The notes under the pieces: model-generated | Database searches by the model: none | What the model was told of the DNA's origin: nothing | What the model saw: only the letters and a program-made list of their open reading frames with translations | Shown here: piece after piece, positions 7,807 through 16,057 of the stretch | Numbering within the stretch: the first letter of the stretch is position 1 | Layout: every line of letters starts with the position of its first letter | Program-made: the position numbers and the translations under genes | Assembly: GCA_045542075.1 (NCBI GenBank) | Contig: JAZQKI010000024.1 | Span: 1 to 60,707, forward strand | DNA length: 60,707 bases | Direction of reading: 5' to 3' | Origin: SVTX01 sp045542075 | GTDB lineage: Bacteria; Bacillota; Clostridia; Oscillospirales; CAG-272

Positions 7807-8595
7807 TTACTTGTTTGTTTTCACAATTTTAATTTCGGTTACTGTTCCCTCATAGAACATAGTTCCCGATAGCTCTTGTGAAACAAATGTGTTTGCATCT
7901 ATAAGTTCGCCCCGTGCAAAAAGGATCTCTTTCTCGTGTTCTCCCGAAATATCGTAAATGCGTAGCATTATACCGATAGGCGTTACTCCCGCGAACTCCA
8001 TTTTTATGGGAATTACAGTTCCGTTTGATACCCACTCGCCCTTTTGTAATTCAAAATCATACCAGAAATTTAGAGTTTCTTCTTTGTAAATATTATTATT
8101 TGTATTGAAAAAATCAATATAGGTTTGAGAAACCCAGCTGAAATAAAAATCCAAGTCCTTATCAATGGAAAATGTAATTGGGATTTTTTCTTCGGCTTTG
8201 GGATTGATGAGATAAGATGAATTCATAGCGCCCTTCTCAAAGCTGTACGTGTGGTTGCAGGAGCTCGAATGAACATGTTCTTTTTCCACGGGATCAAATA
8301 TCTCAATATCGCAAACAAGCCCACCATCTCCACCTGCAAACATCGATGGCTTAACGTAGTGCTCCAAATAAATTGCTTCTGTCTTATCTCCCTTTACCCA
8401 TTCACCGTAGAGATGAAATTGGGAATTGCTGTTATACAAAATACGGATATATTCATTTTTGGATATGGTGTAAACCATTACGCAATCTTCGTTGGGTAAT
8501 TCCAAATCTTCGGGAGGCGTTTGGTGGCAAGATGTAAAAGCTAATACGAGTATTATTAACGAAACAATGACAGCGGTTAATTTAATGTTTTTCAT
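7807..8595 (-). CDS. Lipoprotein of unknown function
   Basis: 262 aa. A Lys-containing N-terminus, a hydrophobic core and a lipobox-type FTSC ending at Cys23 mark it as an exported lipid-anchored protein. The rest has no motif I recognise. It is predicted beta-rich with many aromatic residues, and contains HVHSSSCNHTY around residues 107-117, which could bind a metal. The start is fixed by AAAAAGGAG upstream of the ATG. The first 14 nt overlap the end of the upstream 78-aa gene, so the two are translationally coupled. Codon use is clearly more AT-rich than the flanking operons, compatible with recent acquisition. Confidence 0.8.
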   Translation of the reverse strand: MKNIKLTAVIVSLIILVLAFTSCHQTPPEDLELPNEDCVMVYTISKNEYIRILYNSNSQFHLYGEWVKGDKTEAIYLEHYVKPSMFAGGDGGLVCDIEIFDPVEKEHVHSSSCNHTYSFEKGAMNSSYLINPKAEEKIPITFSIDKDLDFYFSWVSQTYIDFFNTNNNIYKEETLNFWYDFELQKGEWVSNGTVIPIKMEFAGVTPIGIMLRIYDISGEHEKEILFARGELIDANTFVSQELSGTMFYEGTVTEIKIVKTNK

Positions 8596-8818
8596 CCTTG
8601 CGCTCCTTTTTTATCAGGTATTCATAATATTTTTCTAATATCTTTTTATTTTTCTCAAAATCAGGCATTTCTATCTTTTTCTCATTGATCCAATACACTT
8701 TTTGAATAATGTCATAGGCGTATTTCTCGTCCTCGGTTTTTGGGGGATTGTTGAGATAGTAAGTTTTACATCTAAGCAAGCTTAACTTTACTTGATAATA
8801 TGGCTTTAAGTCTATCAT
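8582..8818 (-). CDS. Small charged protein, unknown, coupled to the lipoprotein
   Basis: 78 aa, rich in Lys/Glu/Tyr, predicted helical with no membrane segment, ending in KKERKDEKH. It overlaps the lipoprotein gene by 14 nt and has AAGGAA upstream. A perfect promoter precedes it. The overlap, ribosome site and promoter argue for a real gene despite its size; no family is recognised. It may be a cytoplasmic partner or regulator of the lipoprotein (inference). Confidence 0.65.
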   Translation of the reverse strand: MIDLKPYYQVKLSLLRCKTYYLNNPPKTEDEKYAYDIIQKVYWINEKKIEMPDFEKNKKILEKYYEYLIKKERKDEKH

Positions 8819-8902
8819 TTTCGCGTTCCTTTCGGGTGGTAATACACATTATACCGAAAGAATGCGGAAAGTCCAGAGGTTTTATGATTATTTGTTGAAA
8901 TA

Positions 8903-8931
8903 ATTATATCATAAATTCAAAGCTTTGTCAA
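8903..8931 (-). promoter_or_regulatory. Consensus promoter of the small-protein/lipoprotein operon
   Basis: Minus-strand TTGACA (8926-8931), 17 nt, TATAAT (8903-8908), 85 nt before the ATG at 8818. Its upstream edge touches the mini-hairpin array. Confidence 0.88.
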
Positions 8932-8936
8932 TGAAG

Positions 8937-9098
8937 CATTCGCTTCGCGAATATGAAACAGAAGCCTTGCGGCTTCTATGAAGCGGCGGCTCTGCCGCCA
9001 TGAAGCGAAGCGCACACTAACCTTGACCTGAGCCGAGGGCTCGCTTCATAGGACGCACGTCCTGCTTCATTTTTCATGCACCGCAGGTGCGCTTCATT
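8937..9098. repeat. Array of six mini-hairpins with ATGAAGC/GCTTCAT linkers
   Basis: Short GC-rich stem-loops follow one another: 8939-8951, 8960-8977, 8985-8999, 9030-9042, 9051-9062 and 9078-9090, each with 5-7 bp and a 2-4 nt loop. The linkers read (A)TGAA(GC) on the left side and GCTTCAT on the right side, so the array is arranged head-to-head. No ORF with a ribosome site is present. Confidence 0.7.
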
Positions 9099-9149
9099 GC
9101 AACCAAAAACGAAAAAGCAGTCCATTGGACTGCTTTCGTTTTTGGTTGC
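9099..9149. repeat. Large inverted repeat carrying a tRNA 3'-end sequence
   Basis: The left arm 9099-9123 and right arm 9127-9149 match throughout except for two extra bases. The outermost 11 bases (GCAACCAAAAA with TTTTTGGTTGC) equal the CCA end of the tRNA-fMet gene at 9363-9373. Confidence 0.8.
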
Positions 9150-9162
9150 GGGGATGGGATTT
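9139..9162. repeat. 24-bp duplicate of the tRNA-fMet 3' end
   Basis: Identical to 9363-9386, the last part of the tRNA-fMet gene plus flanking T-run, in the same orientation and 224 bp away. This is the arrangement left by att-type integration or by a tandem duplication that later decayed. The 200 bp between the copies holds no credible gene. Confidence 0.85.
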
Positions 9163-9328
9163 TTCATTGCCCACTCGAAAACATAGTCGTCTTGCTCCAT
9201 CCGTCGCAATACTCCTTGTTTTCTCACTCGCTCACCTCGCTTCATCCGCCACCGGCGGCGCTTCGGCTCGCTCCCCCATGACCTCCTCCGTCGGTCATTC
9301 GGCAATTCAAAATTCGCACTCCATAAGC

Positions 9329-9366
9329 AAAAAGACAAGGTAGCACGATGTGCTACCTTGTCTTTT

Positions 9367-9367
<1 letters not shown>
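9329..9367 (-). terminator. Terminator of the tRNA operon
   Basis: Perfect 17-bp stem (9329-9345 with 9351-9367) around a five-base loop, whose arm ends give a T-run on the minus strand. It starts right at the CCA end of tRNA-fMet. Confidence 0.9.
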
Positions 9368-9444
<77 letters not shown>

Positions 9445-9492
9445 ATATATAAATTATAGTCACACGTTTTGCAATTTATGCAAAAACCGTAA

Positions 9493-9581
9493 TGGTGCCG
9501 GTGACCGGTCTCGAACCGGTACGATACTCTAGTATCACGGGATTTTAAGTCCCGGGCGTCTGCCAATTCCGCCACACCGGC
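9493..9581 (-). tRNA. tRNA-Leu (anticodon TAA)
   Basis: The minus strand gives a class II cloverleaf with a long variable arm, anticodon TAA in loop CTTAAAA, TTCGA in the T-loop and an encoded CCA (9493-9495). It reads UUA/UUG leucine codons. Confidence 0.96.
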
Positions 9582-9621
9582 AGGCCTCGGACTGTTGGGA
9601 TCCCTTCAGTTCGCATTGGTT

Positions 9622-9650
9622 ATTATAACATAATATTTCTGTCTTGTCAA
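9622..9650 (-). promoter_or_regulatory. Consensus promoter of the tRNA operon
   Basis: Minus-strand TTGACA (9645-9650), 17 nt, TATAAT (9622-9627), 41 nt before tRNA-Leu. The stretch 9655-9795 beyond it contains no gene that I can support. Confidence 0.9.
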
Positions 9651-9799
9651 CACCTTTTTTGAAATTTATCAAATTTTATTTTCGACAAAAAATATAAGCG
9701 GTTCTTACTGATACGAAGAGAAGTGATGGTTTCAATTTTTAGCCTGTTCATGCAAAGAAAAAACAACAAATTGTTTATAAATCAACAATACGGTAGACA

Positions 9800-9828
9800 G
9801 GGGGCTGTTTTTACACAAAACAACCCCT
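9800..9828 (-). terminator. Hairpin downstream of hprK
   Basis: The arm GGGGCTGTTTT pairs with AAAACAACCCC across about 10 pairs, 19 nt past the hprK stop. The better T-run is on the plus side, so termination of hprK is likely but imperfect. Confidence 0.55.
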
Positions 9829-9846
9829 TGAGTTTTTGTAGGTTTA

Positions 9847-10776
9847 TCAGAGATTCATCTGGCTGAGGAGTCGCTTGTTGAACTCCTCTGCGGTGTTATA
9901 GCCCATCTTCTTCTGACGGTTGTTCATAGCTGCGATCTCAAGAATGATGGCGAGGTTTCGTCCGGGACGGACGGGAATGGTGATGGAGGGTATCTTTATG
10001 CCGAGAATGTCGACCTTCTGCTCATCAAGACCGAGACGGTCATACATCTTGCCCTGTACCCAAGGCTCAAGATTTATAACAAGGTCGATCTTTTCCGACT
10101 GCTTGACCGCGCCCATACCGAAAAGACGGCGGATATCCACGATTCCGACGCCGCGAAGCTCGACGTAGTGACGGATTATCTCGGGGGCATTTCCAACGAG
10201 TGTCTTGGCGGAAACCTTTTTTATCTCCACCGCGTCGTCGGCGATGAGTCTGTGACCTCTCTTTACAAGCTCGATTGCGGTTTCGGACTTACCGACGCCG
10301 CTATCTCCGAGCAACAAAAGTCCTTCGCCGTACACCTCAACGAGAACTCCGTGACGTGTGATTCTGGGAGCAAGATAGGTGTTGAGCGAGCCGATAAGCG
10401 CCGCCATGATCGTACTTGTCTTTTCCTCGGTGCGAAGCACGGGGATTCCGTGAACCCTTGCCGCCTCTGCCATTTCCTCAAAAACCTCGAGACCTGAGGT
10501 GTATATAACTGCATTGGGGCGTGCCTGTATAAAGTCCCAAATTTTCTTTTTCCTGTCATCGGGCTCAAGCTCTGACAGATATTTATGCTCAGCGTTTCCG
10601 ATCAGGTGGAGACGCTCCTCGTCAAAGATTTCGTAAAAGCCCGTGAGCGCAAGTCCGGGACGCATGACCTCGGGGGTCTGCACGAGAATATTATCAAAAT
10701 TGTCGGGGACGATCACCTTTTCAAACTTAAATTCCTCCGCAAGCTGCGACAGGGGAATGCTGTATATTTCTTCCAT
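9847..10776 (-). CDS. hprK: HPr kinase/phosphorylase
   Basis: 309 aa, the usual size. HprK phosphorylates Ser46 of HPr with ATP or PPi and reverses it with phosphate, setting carbon catabolite repression through CcpA in low-GC Gram-positives. Visible features are an N-terminal MurF-like domain (1-130), the Walker A loop GDSGVGKS (157-164) preceded by RHGVLVEVYG (141-150) with its conserved His, and the family signature VELRGVGIVDIRRLFG (205-220). A C-terminal helical segment rich in Asn/Arg/Lys follows. AAAGGAG is correctly spaced before the ATG. It is a single-gene transcript with an extended -10 promoter. Its presence fits the carbohydrate-uptake operons downstream. Confidence 0.97.
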   Translation of the reverse strand: MEEIYSIPLSQLAEEFKFEKVIVPDNFDNILVQTPEVMRPGLALTGFYEIFDEERLHLIGNAEHKYLSELEPDDRKKKIWDFIQARPNAVIYTSGLEVFEEMAEAARVHGIPVLRTEEKTSTIMAALIGSLNTYLAPRITRHGVLVEVYGEGLLLLGDSGVGKSETAIELVKRGHRLIADDAVEIKKVSAKTLVGNAPEIIRHYVELRGVGIVDIRRLFGMGAVKQSEKIDLVINLEPWVQGKMYDRLGLDEQKVDILGIKIPSITIPVRPGRNLAIILEIAAMNNRQKKMGYNTAEEFNKRLLSQMNL

Positions 10777-10825
10777 AGCCTTTACTCCTTTGTGTTATTT
10801 TCGGAAAAAGTCTTCTCTGAGCTCC

Positions 10826-10834
10826 ATTATAGCA
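10826..10834 (-). promoter_or_regulatory. Extended -10 promoter of hprK
   Basis: Minus-strand TGCTATAAT about 50 nt before the ATG. There is no good -35 at 17 nt, which an extended -10 can tolerate. The plus strand of the same gap has TATAAT near 10918 for the divergent gene, again without a clear -35. Confidence 0.6.
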
Positions 10835-10956
10835 TACTTTTGCGGTTTTGCATAGTGTTTTTTCAAAAATATACCTTGAAAAAGCGCGCAAATTCACACC
10901 TTTGTCATAATAATGCTGTATAATTATTCTATAACAATGTTTTTTTGGAGAGAAAA

Positions 10957-12144
10957 ATGTCTGAAAATAATAAAAACAAGCCCCTTTCTCGCGAGGAGCT
11001 TAAGGAAATAGTCCGGAAGAGAAAGAAGAAGAGGATCATTCTCGTAACCTGCATCACGGTCGCGTCTATAATTGCCGCGACTCTTATCGGCTTGCTTGTC
11101 TGGCATCTTGTGCGAGTCAGACCTATAAAGAGGACTGACGAGCAGGCGCAGGTAGTGGGCAAGGTAGGGGATTACGAGGTTTATTACGATGAATTTTCCT
11201 ACCTCGTCAGTATTCACAAAGCGGATATTGAGTACAAATACGGCACGGTCAATTGGGACGGAAGCTCGGATTTTGCAAACAAATGCAAGGAATTTGTAAT
11301 GCAGGACGTTCTTGAGGACATAGAAAAGAACTATATCGTGCTTACCCTGTGCGAGCGAAACGGGATAGATACCGACAGCAAGCAGATAAACCGCGAGGTG
11401 AACGACAGGATAAAGACTATCATCAAAGAGGATTTTGCGGGGAAGAGGTCCGCGTATAAGGAGTGGCTTTCGGATAATAATCTGTCAGACGCGTATTACA
11501 GACTCGTATGGAAGGTGACTCTTCTTGAGGAGGATCTTCTCGAAAAGCTTGTTGAGGACGGAGAGCATATAGAATACAGCGAAAGAAATATTCCTGATTT
11601 TGTTGAGTACGCAAAGGAAAATGATGATTTTATGTGTACTACTCACGTATACTATCCCAAGTGGTACACCGACTACAAGCGTGATGAAAGCGGTGAGATA
11701 GTCTCCTACATTAAAAACGTAGCGGAAAAGACGTCTTCCCAGGCGCATGCAACCGCGCAGGCTCTGAGCGTGATCACCGACAATGCTCAAAGGTATGCGG
11801 CTATAAATGAATACATAGGCAACTGCGCGTATTACATTGAGGATATAACTATGGCGAACACAGACGCGGTGTATTTTACCCGCGGACTTATGGGCGAGGA
11901 ATATGAGAACGCCGTAGCGGCTCTTGACGAATACGCTGCAAGCGACGTCGTGGAGACGGAGGACGGATTTTTCGTAATAATGAGACTGCCCAAGGACGAG
12001 GACTATATAGACAGATATGCCGAGGACCTTTTGAACAAGTACCAGATAGCAAAGCTGCTTTTGCTTGAGGATCAGCTTTCGGAGGAGCTTGAATTTGAGT
12101 GCGGCGACGTTTTCTCGCTTGTATCTGCGGAGCTTGGCAAATGA
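10957..12144 (+). CDS. Membrane-anchored SurA/PrsA-like chaperone-type protein
   Basis: The ATG at 10957 with GGAG six bases upstream is preferred over the upstream in-frame TTG. 395 aa with a very basic cytoplasmic N-tail (RKRKKKR), one transmembrane helix (27-52) and an extracytoplasmic part. The segment GKVGDYEVYYDEFSYLV after the membrane matches the start of SurA_N/PrsA-type folding helpers, and the helical stretch that follows fits. A parvulin core is weak: the region with EDITMANTDAVYFTRGLMG and VETEDGFFVIMRL resembles the last strands of a rotamase domain, but the catalytic residues are not clear. The likely role is folding or quality control of exported proteins. It shares an ATGA overlap with the next gene, so the two act together. 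Confidence 0.7.
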   Translation: MSENNKNKPLSREELKEIVRKRKKKRIILVTCITVASIIAATLIGLLVWHLVRVRPIKRTDEQAQVVGKVGDYEVYYDEFSYLVSIHKADIEYKYGTVNWDGSSDFANKCKEFVMQDVLEDIEKNYIVLTLCERNGIDTDSKQINREVNDRIKTIIKEDFAGKRSAYKEWLSDNNLSDAYYRLVWKVTLLEEDLLEKLVEDGEHIEYSERNIPDFVEYAKENDDFMCTTHVYYPKWYTDYKRDESGEIVSYIKNVAEKTSSQAHATAQALSVITDNAQRYAAINEYIGNCAYYIEDITMANTDAVYFTRGLMGEEYENAVAALDEYAASDVVETEDGFFVIMRLPKDEDYIDRYAEDLLNKYQIAKLLLLEDQLSEELEFECGDVFSLVSAELGK

Positions 12145-13073
12145 GCAGAAGAAAGAACAGATATTCAAGACGCACGTCTGTGAGTCTGAAGAAAAAGAGG
12201 GTAATTACAGCGGTTGTTCTGTCAGTTGTCTCTATAGCGCTGATATTCGGAACGGCGGTTGGAGTGGGCGCGTACCTGCGGCATAAGGCGGAGTCCTACA
12301 AGCCGCGCGAGGAGTATGTGTTTGAGGACAACGCGCCGCCGGCAAGTGACGGTGCAAAAGCAGTCTGCGCTCCCTCGTTTGCGTATGGAGATTACCTGTA
12401 TGGCTTTATCCAAAAGGGATATACCGAGCTCTCACTCTCTCTTGGCACAGCGGAGAGCGTGGCGTTTGACTCGGATGTAGCAAAGCTTATGATAGGCGTG
12501 AGCTACGGGGATATAAAGCTTGAGGATTATTCCTCCCTTATACACAAATACGAGGGGAGGGCATGCGCTTACTTTGTATCGAGCTCGTTTGAGTGCGAGG
12601 ACGAAAGCTTGCGCCGCGTGAAAAAGGCGTATGAGATAGCTCTGCTTTGTGAGGCGGCAGAGGGCGGAATTGACGACATTTTGATACTTGGAATAAACGT
12701 GACTGAGGAAAATTCCGACGAGGTTGCAAAATATCTGTCCGAGCTTAACTCTGCGGTGGAGGATTGCTCGGTTGGGATCGCGATAAATACGGGGACTCTG
12801 CTTTTGACGGAGGATGAGGTATATATCGCTGCGAAGCTGAAGTCTGCTTGTGATTTCGTGGCTCTTGACCTCAGATATCTTGATTTTTCGGGCGCGGAGG
12901 ACTCGGAGAGCGGTGCGCCCATAAATCTTGCGCAATATTTGGACGAGCTTAAGTATTATCTTTCGTCATATTCCTTGCGGCTTGTGTTTTCGGATGCAAA
13001 CGAGGAATTCTTTGACGAGTCAAGAGAGCTTGGTTTTTCAAACGTGCAGGTCGTCGATGATTTTGTAAATTAA
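12141..13073 (+). CDS. Membrane-anchored protein of unknown function
   Basis: The start is set at the ATG inside the upstream stop (ATGA overlap), not at the longer in-frame start 42 bp earlier. 310 aa, with a strongly basic N-tail, one transmembrane helix (21-45), then about 260 extracytoplasmic residues. The alternation of short strands (LSLSLG, AVCAPSFAYG, FVALDLRYLDF, LRLVFSDA) with helices suggests an alpha/beta, possibly TIM-barrel-like domain related to glycosidase-like or polysaccharide-deacetylase-like folds. No catalytic motif can be named. Translational coupling to the SurA-like protein suggests a partner at the cell surface. It ends at a strong terminator. Confidence 0.75.
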   Translation: MSRRKNRYSRRTSVSLKKKRVITAVVLSVVSIALIFGTAVGVGAYLRHKAESYKPREEYVFEDNAPPASDGAKAVCAPSFAYGDYLYGFIQKGYTELSLSLGTAESVAFDSDVAKLMIGVSYGDIKLEDYSSLIHKYEGRACAYFVSSSFECEDESLRRVKKAYEIALLCEAAEGGIDDILILGINVTEENSDEVAKYLSELNSAVEDCSVGIAINTGTLLLTEDEVYIAAKLKSACDFVALDLRYLDFSGAEDSESGAPINLAQYLDELKYYLSSYSLRLVFSDANEEFFDESRELGFSNVQVVDDFVN

Positions 13074-13078
13074 AAAAT

Positions 13079-13109
13079 ATGGGAGAGCGCGCGCTTCTCC
13101 CATTTTTTT
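13079..13109 (+). terminator. Intrinsic terminator
   Basis: ATGGGAGA pairs with TCTCCCAT around a GC-rich loop and is followed by seven Ts, five bases after the preceding stop codon. Confidence 0.92.
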
Positions 13110-13241
13110 GCGAAAAACTTAATTTTCGAGGTGTTTTTTCGAGAAAAAATAAAAAATGTTTGAAATAAAAAAGTATTTTTAAGAAAATATTCGTATATTA
13201 TATCTTGCTAATGATTTTTTTGATGAAACGGAGGAAAAACA

Positions 13242-14264
13242 ATGAGTGAAGGGCACATGAAAAGCGTTGCGGAGCTGTTCGCCCTGCGTGAGGAAGAGAC
13301 TCTTTCTGAGTTTGCGTTTCTGACACGAAACACAAAAGGCAGAGAGCATCCCTGCACTCCCTGTGAGAATCGCACGGAATTTCAGCGCGACAGAGACAAG
13401 ATAATACACTCGCAGTCTTTCCGCCGTCTTATGAACAAGACGCAGGTATTTCTGGCGCCTGCGGGAGACCATTATAGAACAAGACTTACCCACACCCTTG
13501 AGGTGACTCAGATCGCCCGCATTATAGCGAGAGCCTTGCGTCTTAACGAGGACCTTACCGAAGCGGCGGCACTTGGGCACGATCTTGGGCACACACCCTT
13601 CGGCCATGCGGGAGAGGCGGCACTTCGGGAGAGATATGACCCTGATTTTGCTCACTACAAGCAGAGCCTCAGAGTTGTTGAAAAGCTTGAGAAGAACGGC
13701 CGAGGACTTAATCTCACGTGGGAGGTGCGCGATGGTATCGTGAACCATACCGGTGAGCATCTTGCATCCACGCTTGAGGGCATAATCGTAAAGTATGCCG
13801 ACCGAATAGCCTACATAAACCACGATATTGACGACGCTTGCCGCGCGGGGATACTTTCGCTTGACGATATTCCGAAGGATATACTTGACGTTCTGGGACG
13901 CGGACACGGAGAACGTGTAAACAGAATGGTAACGTCGATAATTGACGAGAGCAGGGAAAAGCCTTATATAAAGATGGGTGACGAGATAGGTGAGGCGACC
14001 ATGAGGCTGCGGGATTTTCTTTTTGAGAGGGTTTATCGAAGTCCGATCGCCAAAGGCGAGGATTCCAAGGCAAAGGAGCTTCTTATAAAGCTATTTGATT
14101 ATTACGTAAAGAACCCGCAGAAAATGCCCGAGCTTTACTACAAAAACACGGAAAATGAGCCTGTTGAGCGTTGCGTATGCGATTTCGTGTCGGGAATGAC
14201 CGACAGATATGCGATAGAGACGTACTCCTCCTTGTTCGTTCCAAACGTATGGAGGGGTAAATAA
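13242..14264 (+). CDS. dgt: Deoxyguanosinetriphosphate triphosphohydrolase-like HD protein
   Basis: 340 aa. An HD-domain dNTPase that cleaves dNTP to deoxynucleoside and triphosphate. The metal-binding set is visible: RTRLTHTLEV (79-88, His84), GHDLGHTPFGH (112-122, His113-Asp114) and VKYADRIAY later in the chain. The FRRLMNKTQVF segment (60-70) is typical of the family. GGAGGAAA precedes the ATG. The stop codon TAA shares its last A with the ATG of dnaG. A dGTPase ahead of dnaG-rpoD is a common clostridial variant of the macromolecular-synthesis operon, tying dNTP pools to primer synthesis. Confidence 0.92.
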   Translation: MSEGHMKSVAELFALREEETLSEFAFLTRNTKGREHPCTPCENRTEFQRDRDKIIHSQSFRRLMNKTQVFLAPAGDHYRTRLTHTLEVTQIARIIARALRLNEDLTEAAALGHDLGHTPFGHAGEAALRERYDPDFAHYKQSLRVVEKLEKNGRGLNLTWEVRDGIVNHTGEHLASTLEGIIVKYADRIAYINHDIDDACRAGILSLDDIPKDILDVLGRGHGERVNRMVTSIIDESREKPYIKMGDEIGEATMRLRDFLFERVYRSPIAKGEDSKAKELLIKLFDYYVKNPQKMPELYYKNTENEPVERCVCDFVSGMTDRYAIETYSSLFVPNVWRGK

Positions 14265-16036
14265 TGCTTATACCAAGAGAGATAATTGACGATATAAGAG
14301 CAAGGAACGATATAGTCGACGTGATTGGAATGTACGTAAATCTCAAACGTGCAGGCTCTAACTATAACGGACTATGTCCGTATCATAACGAGAAAACGCC
14401 GTCGTTCACGGTGTTCCCGGGAACGCAATCCTTTTATTGCTTTGGCTGCGGAGCGGGAGGCGACGTTATAACCTTTACGATGAAATCGGAAAATCTGGAC
14501 TACGTCGGAGCGATTGAATTTCTCGCAAAGAAAAGCGGAATAACCATTCCCACCTCGCCCACGGAGGAGCGGGGAGGCATGAGCCGTCAGAGAGTTTTTG
14601 ACATGAATCTTGAGGCGGCAAAATTTTTCAGAAGCTGTTTGTTTGACGAAAAGCTCGGACGCGACGCGCTGGACTATCTCGCAAACAAGCGAAAGCTCCC
14701 GCCTGTTATAATAAAGAGATTCGGACTTGGCTTCGCTCCCGATTCGTTTTACGCCTTGACAAATCACATGACGCGCCTCGGATACACAGAGGAAGAGCTT
14801 GTCGCGGGATTTCTCGGCGGAAGAAGTAAAAAAACAGGAAAAATATACGATTATTTCAGAAACCGAGTGATGTTCCCGATAATTGACACCTCGGGAAACA
14901 TAATAGGATTTGGCGGACGAGTTATGGAGGACTCAAAGCCGAAATATCTTAACTCGTCCGACACACCGGGATTCAAAAAGAGTAAAAATCTGTTTGCCCT
15001 CAACTATGCAAAAAATCATTGCGCGGAGCGAATGATACTTTGTGAAGGGTATATGGACGTTATAGCTTTGCACGCTGCGGGATTTGAAAATGCGGTGGCA
15101 ACGCTTGGCACGGCACTGACGCAGGAGCAGGCAAGAATGATGGCGAAATATACAAAGCAGGTAGTTCTTTCCTACGATTCCGATGACGCGGGGCAAAAGG
15201 CAACGGCGAGAGCGGTCAGTATGCTTTCGGACGTTGGAGTTGATGTAAAGATCCTCAAAATGAGCGGCGCGAAGGATCCCGATGAATATATAAAGAGCTA
15301 CGGCGCGGATAGCTTCCGCAGGCTTCTCGGCGAGAGCCGCACGGGATTTGAGTACAAGATCGAAGCGGTTATTGCAAAATACGACGTGACGTTGCCCGAA
15401 AACAAAATAAAGGCAGCGGGCGAGCTTTGTGATTACATTTCAAACGTGTCCTCAAGCGTTGAGCGTGACGTATATATAGCGTCTGTCGCGTCAAGGATTT
15501 CACTCTCGGTGGCGTCGCTGAGGAATGACGTGGAAAGAATAAGACGCAAAAAGATAAACGATTATAAGGCAAAGACCTTTAACAATGTTAAAATGAATGC
15601 CATGGGAATCGGAGATCGAACCAATCCCGATGCCGCCAAGAACATTCGAGCGACGGCGGCTGAGGAAGCCATACTTGGACTTATGCTTATGTTCGAGGAA
15701 TACAGAAACGGTGTTTCGGCGGGAAAATATCAGCTTGAAGCAGCTGATTTCTTGTCCGAGTTCCACAGGCGGATATTTAATAAAATAATGGAGATACATT
15801 CAAGCGAGGGAGGATTTTCGTCCTCGTTACTCGGAGAGTTCTTCACACCTGACGAAATGGGAAGGATTCAGGGGCTTGAGCAAAAAAGACGCGCGCTGAC
15901 TCAAAACGGCGCGGACGTATTTGTTGAGTGTATCAACAGCTTGAAGGCAGAAGGAAACTCGTCTGACGGCGGTGACAGCATCGACGACATACAAAAGCTG
16001 CTCGAGAGCAAGAGACAGAAAATGAAAAAACAGTAA
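14264..16036 (+). CDS. dnaG: DNA primase
   Basis: 590 aa, normal length. It synthesises RNA primers at the replication fork with DnaB helicase. Order of parts: a CHC2 zinc finger (Cys38, His41, Cys59, Cys62 in LCPYH and FYCFGCG), then the primase core with the TOPRIM domain. TOPRIM includes EGYMDVIALHAAG (glutamate acid) near residues 265-277 and SYDSDDAGQKA (DxD) near 305-315. A C-terminal DnaB-interaction helical domain (about 450-590) follows. The start overlaps the dgt stop by one base. rpoD follows after 21 bp. Confidence 0.97.
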   Translation: MLIPREIIDDIRARNDIVDVIGMYVNLKRAGSNYNGLCPYHNEKTPSFTVFPGTQSFYCFGCGAGGDVITFTMKSENLDYVGAIEFLAKKSGITIPTSPTEERGGMSRQRVFDMNLEAAKFFRSCLFDEKLGRDALDYLANKRKLPPVIIKRFGLGFAPDSFYALTNHMTRLGYTEEELVAGFLGGRSKKTGKIYDYFRNRVMFPIIDTSGNIIGFGGRVMEDSKPKYLNSSDTPGFKKSKNLFALNYAKNHCAERMILCEGYMDVIALHAAGFENAVATLGTALTQEQARMMAKYTKQVVLSYDSDDAGQKATARAVSMLSDVGVDVKILKMSGAKDPDEYIKSYGADSFRRLLGESRTGFEYKIEAVIAKYDVTLPENKIKAAGELCDYISNVSSSVERDVYIASVASRISLSVASLRNDVERIRRKKINDYKAKTFNNVKMNAMGIGDRTNPDAAKNIRATAAEEAILGLMLMFEEYRNGVSAGKYQLEAADFLSEFHRRIFNKIMEIHSSEGGFSSSLLGEFFTPDEMGRIQGLEQKRRALTQNGADVFVECINSLKAEGNSSDGGDSIDDIQKLLESKRQKMKKQ

Positions 16037-16057
16037 ATCATATTTAGGAGAATCAAA

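Noticed and set aside
8937..9098. CRISPR array
   Set aside because: The repeated units are hairpins of differing sequence with 7-nt linkers in opposite orientations; there is no constant 23-37-nt repeat, no uniform spacers and no cas gene.
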